NCBI RefSeq assembly: GCF_007713465.1
Contig: NZ_VMSG01000033.1
Location: 1 to 62,193, forward strand
Reading direction: 5' to 3'
Length of the DNA stretch: 62,193 nt
DNA from: Pseudomonas sp. H3(2019)
GTDB lineage: Bacteria > Pseudomonadota > Gammaproteobacteria > Pseudomonadales > Pseudomonadaceae
The notes under the pieces were generated by a model. It searched no databases and was not told the origin of the DNA. It saw only the letters and a list, made by a program, of their open reading frames with translations. Made by a program: the position numbers and the translations under genes. Below, one piece after another: positions 59,988 to 62,193 of the stretch (within the stretch, counting starts at the first letter, position 1; every line of letters starts with the position of its first letter).

Positions 59988-60007
59988 TTACCTTACCTTT
60001 CAATAGC

Positions 60008-60232
60008 TTAGGTTGCGCTTTTTAGAGCTGGGACCAATTTTGGACCAATTTGGAGTTTTTCCAGTTCACTCCAATCTGAGCTTGAGTTGATCCAACGCGC
60101 ATAAGTAGACAGCAACATCTGCACGCTATGGCCGAGTTGCTGGGAAATGAATGCGGGGTTCATGCCAGACATAATGCATATTGTCGCATAGGTGTGACGA
60201 CAGTTGTATGGCGGCCTGTGTCGCATCCCCAA
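60008..60232 (-). pseudogene. C-terminal remnant of a tyrosine recombinase (phage integrase)
   Basis: 74 residues with the last three catalytic residues of the family: Arg and His in CRHTYAT, His in LGHS, and Tyr in STYARWI. Normal integrases have ~330-400 residues; here an in-frame TAA stops the frame six codons upstream of the visible ATG and the N-terminal and first-Arg regions are missing. It marks the left end of a decayed prophage or integrative element that extends rightward. It lies 20 bases from the ybiT start. Confidence 0.82.
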
Positions 60233-60496
60233 GGCTTTCAGGGTCGGTTATCCCTTCCCTCAGCAGGTGCCATGTGACAATTCAGCTCTGCAACATAAAT
60301 CGTCCATCCCGGCGGAATGATCAGAACCCAGTCAGCCCTATAGAAAAGTCGAGTGTGTTCGCGTGAGCGATTTCACCGATTGGTTGCAGATGCTGATCTG
60401 CGTGGTTGTTTTCGCTTGGTACTGCTGTCAAAAGTCAGAGCGACGGTAGTAATCAAATGTCCTCGCCGACGCTTTCGACCTCAAGCGGGTAGTCGC
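60233..60496. other. integrase-remnant flank, no confident gene
   Basis: Lower-GC stretch. A possible 28-residue membrane peptide (GTG at 60363 to TAG at 60449; SDFTDWLQMLICVVVFAWYC) is visible on the plus strand but has only a weak ribosome binding site. On the minus strand a 15-residue frame (MSDYPLEVES) ends near 60450. Either might be a small phage gene. Confidence 0.3.
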
Positions 60497-60667
60497 TCAT
60501 GGCGCCACCTTCCGACCCCAGATGCAGACTGGTCCGTCCTCGGCGTCATGAATCGACAGGATGAACCAGCCTGGTTCGGTCGGGTGCGGGATCTCCCAAG
60601 CCGAGCAATCAACCTGACCGTCATTCATGTAAGCGTCGAATATATCGGCGTCGACATCGCTTTCCAT
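60497..60667 (-). CDS. small phage-type hypothetical protein
   Basis: 56 residues from MESDVDADIFDAY, with AAGG 7 bases upstream. The frame is open further upstream (ATG at 60700, then on to a TAG at about 60771) and reads LRQHYNWCMRNQVETK, which looks coding. The true gene may therefore be longer and have lost its start. Acidic, with a C-terminal WFILSIHDAEDGPVCIWGRK block that I associate with prophage small proteins. Function unknown. Confidence 0.5.
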   Translation of the reverse strand: MESDVDADIFDAYMNDGQVDCSAWEIPHPTEPGWFILSIHDAEDGPVCIWGRKVAP

Positions 60668-60834
60668 GTGCGTGACCTTCGTTTCCACCTGGTTGCGCAT
60701 GCACCAATTGTAATGCTGGCGCAGATGGCGGGCCGGGAGCTGGGGGCGCGGATGGTTGCTGAGCGAGGCCTATAGGTCTTCTGTGGGTACGGGGGAGTCC
60801 TACACTCTGCTGACACACCAATGAAGTGGCGGCC

Positions 60835-61065
60835 ATGAATGTTGATGAGTTTGTGAAAAAGGTTTTCGAAATTGCGGATGAGCTTGAATATTGCGTTGAG
60901 CTGCGCCGCCCGGGCAGAAGCTTCTGCTTCAATAAAACCAGCGACAAGTGGCTGAGTAAACATCACATCCGGGCGCTGTTTCCGGCGATCCTTGATCCCG
61001 ATTTCTCTGATCGGGATATTAGGCTCTGTACGAAAACTGCCTGCGTGTCGATCATGCTGCGTTAA
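60835..61065 (+). CDS. hypothetical protein, C-terminus replaced by a MITE insertion
   Basis: 76 residues from MNVDEFVKK (ATG 60835; a GTG at 60826 is possible). Charged, helical N-terminus, then ELRRPGRSFCFNKTSDKWLSKHHIRALFPAILDPDFSDRDI. At residue ~62 the frame enters the terminal repeat of the element at 61022-61163 and stops 44 bases inside it. The last 14 residues are therefore encoded by the mobile element and the original C-terminus is lost. Confidence 0.5.
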   Translation: MNVDEFVKKVFEIADELEYCVELRRPGRSFCFNKTSDKWLSKHHIRALFPAILDPDFSDRDIRLCTKTACVSIMLR

Positions 61066-61163
61066 AAACAGGCTCGGAATGCTCATTTACAACCCGTAAA
61101 CTCCGCTTCCTCGCCTGTTTTTGCCTTGCCTGATCGCCACTCGGCGACTTTTCGTACAGACCC
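61022..61163. mobile_element. MITE-like element with 15-bp terminal inverted repeats
   Basis: Terminal repeats GGCTCTGTACGAAAA (61022-61036) and the complement of GGGTCTGTACGAAAA (61149-61163) match at 14 of 15 positions. Inside is a second inverted pair AAAAACAGGC/GCCTGTTTTT (61064-61073 with 61113-61122). At 142 bases it has no transposase. The ends resemble those of IS5-type Pseudomonas insertion sequences, from memory. No clear target duplication was seen. Confidence 0.65.
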
Positions 61164-61181
61164 TGGCAAGCAGGAGGTGGG

Positions 61182-61643
61182 TCAGTGCACCACTGACGGT
61201 TGGGTAGCGACCGAGACGGTGAAGGTCACGACAAACAGCACGACGAGTGCCCAGAACATCACCATAACTGTCAGCATGACGACCTTCAGGCTTTGATAAA
61301 GCCAGCGGAACCAATGGCCTTCGGGTTTCGCTTCTGAGCGGGTTCTGAGTACGCCTTTCAAATAGAAGCCGAGGAGGGCCAGTAGTGCGCCATCAATGAA
61401 CAGTGCAGGCAGGCCGGCTTCGGGGAAAATGCTTCCCCACCGATAGAATGACGACCGGCTCAGGAACACCACATAACAAATGAGGCTGCCGTAGGGGACG
61501 GCTCTCCACCATTTACCGGCCAGCGCTCCGACCATCAGGCACATAATCACCATGAACGGGTTGAGGAGAATATTGATCATCCACTCCAGTACGTTGGGGA
61601 AGTAGTCCGGGGAATGGATGCTGCGCCAGATGTGTTCAAGCAT
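61182..61643 (-). CDS. hypothetical inner-membrane protein
   Basis: 153 residues with four hydrophobic segments (about 23-45, 49-63, 77-95 and 117-143). It has a short charged loop (KGVLRTRSEAKPEGHWFRW) before the last one. AGGA is 10 bases before ATG. No family recognised. It stands between the MITE (19 bases from its stop) and a further inverted copy of the MITE end sequence at 61756-61769, so it may have been carried in with them. Confidence 0.6.
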   Translation of the reverse strand: MLEHIWRSIHSPDYFPNVLEWMINILLNPFMVIMCLMVGALAGKWWRAVPYGSLICYVVFLSRSSFYRWGSIFPEAGLPALFIDGALLALLGFYLKGVLRTRSEAKPEGHWFRWLYQSLKVVMLTVMVMFWALVVLFVVTFTVSVATQPSVVH

Positions 61644-61979
61644 TGTTCAGGTTCCTGCCTTCTATGGAGTAAGTTCTGCTTCGGTGCTTCCGTGGCGCTG
61701 CACGGTATCGGCGTATTGTCGGGTTACATAAGTCCTGTTGTGTCAATTAGGGGCTGTACAGAGCCTAATGCCCATATTGAGAAAGTGGCTCCAGGTCGAC
61801 CTTGCACGCATATGAAAATGCGGAAAATTTTGGAGCGACTGGAGCGACCGCCGGAGAAACTCACGACGGTCGTCCCTGATATTTCATATGGCGACATGGG
61901 AACCTCGCCGGTTGGCGTGAAGTGTGTCTGTGGGCTATCAGTGGAGGACTCGGTCTTTCACCGAGGCATGGAGGTGTGC
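61644..61979. other. intergenic stretch with an extra copy of the MITE end
   Basis: GTACAGAGCCTAAT (61756-61769) is the exact complement of ATTAGGCTCTGTAC at 61018-61031. Around it TTAGGGGCTGTACAGAGCCTAA forms a near-palindrome, as if two element ends met. No gene is convincing; a frame continuing upstream of 61980 has poor composition. Confidence 0.45.
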
Positions 61980-62171
61980 ATGAGCAGCAAGCCAACAAAT
62001 GATGAGATTGCAAAGCTTGCAAAAATTACGGCGGACGAGGTGGGCGCCTATAAATGCCACGAAGAGCATCGATCGGATGGTTCATGGCTCATCGTATTTG
62101 GTGTTGAGATCCCACCATATCTTAGGGGTGAGCTTTCACGGGACTGTCATAAATTTTGTGTTCGGGCATAA
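61980..62171 (+). CDS. small hypothetical protein
   Basis: 63 residues from MSSKPTNDEIAKLA. ATG at 61980 has GGAGG 5 bases upstream, a strong site. Hydrophilic, with ADEVGAYKCHEEHRSDGSWLIVFGV and a C-terminal DCHKFCVRA that holds two of its three cysteines. Function unknown; its lower GC fits the decayed mobile region around it. The frame is open further upstream (ATG at 61812), but that part has weak support. Confidence 0.55.
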   Translation: MSSKPTNDEIAKLAKITADEVGAYKCHEEHRSDGSWLIVFGVEIPPYLRGELSRDCHKFCVRA

Positions 62172-62193
62172 CATGTTGCAGAGGTGCATGTAT

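Noticed and set aside
60625..61086. 153-codon minus-strand frame across the remnant region
   Set aside because: Runs antisense through the MITE and the 60835 gene in a frame different from the small phage gene; no start signal.
61614..62171. 185-codon version of the last small gene
   Set aside because: The long version includes the inverted-repeat stretch and a poorly coding segment; the strong ribosome binding site supports the ATG at 61980.

Overview
The window looks like chromosome of a Pseudomonas of the P. fluorescens complex. GC is high, and bkdR with bkdA1-bkdA2-bkdB-lpdV is the classic Pseudomonas arrangement. Inverted repeats of the two common Pseudomonas REP types (GAGCNNGCTCGCTCCCACA and GATCGTTCCCACGC) separate many genes. 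No rRNA, tRNA or CRISPR array was seen.

Left part (1-16.8 kb): the first 55 bases, read on the minus strand, look like the 5' end of a group II intron inserted beside a structured leader-like sequence. Then come topB, a SLOG-family protein, a Na/Pi cotransporter, mgtA with a hairpin in its leader region, small hypothetical genes, a candidate three-hairpin small RNA (8836-8940), an MHS-type transporter, a GMC oxidoreductase with a divergent LysR gene, a dispersed repeat, alkC and a KefB/C-type antiporter.

17-31 kb: a LysR gene; a patch of apparent acquired or decayed DNA (17.9-19.3 kb); a citrate-type MHS transporter paired with a ModA-like binding protein; a nickel/cobalt module (RcnB-like, FKBP, RcnR/DmeR, DmeF); a pyocin-like toxin broken by a frameshift with its coupled immunity gene; a P450 with a divergent ArsR-type regulator; a LysE exporter with a divergent LysR gene; and ilvE.

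30-39 kb: the branched-chain keto acid dehydrogenase operon with divergent bkdR, which follows ilvE functionally (transamination, then oxidative decarboxylation). Next is a sulfide/persulfide module: persulfide dioxygenase, a BigR/SqrR-type sensor, a sulfide:quinone oxidoreductase-like flavoprotein and a TauE/SafE exporter. A perfect palindrome lies in its divergent promoter. A YeeE/YedE transporter pair, found in bigR operons elsewhere, is 13 kb away.

39-52 kb: a DHA2/HlyD efflux pair, copCD, and a complete reductive pyrimidine degradation set (RutR-like regulator, preA, preT, dihydropyrimidinase, NCS1 transporter, N-carbamoyl amidohydrolase). The intergenic region at 48.5-49.1 kb has notable palindromes.

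52-62 kb: YeeE pair, dienoyl-CoA isomerase-like gene, nudC, a TSUP transporter, a DUF1348 protein, an autoregulated-looking TetR gene, pssA and ybiT (TTG start). From about 60.0 kb to the right edge is a lower-GC remnant: a truncated tyrosine integrase, small phage-type genes and a MITE-like element with 15-bp terminal repeats.
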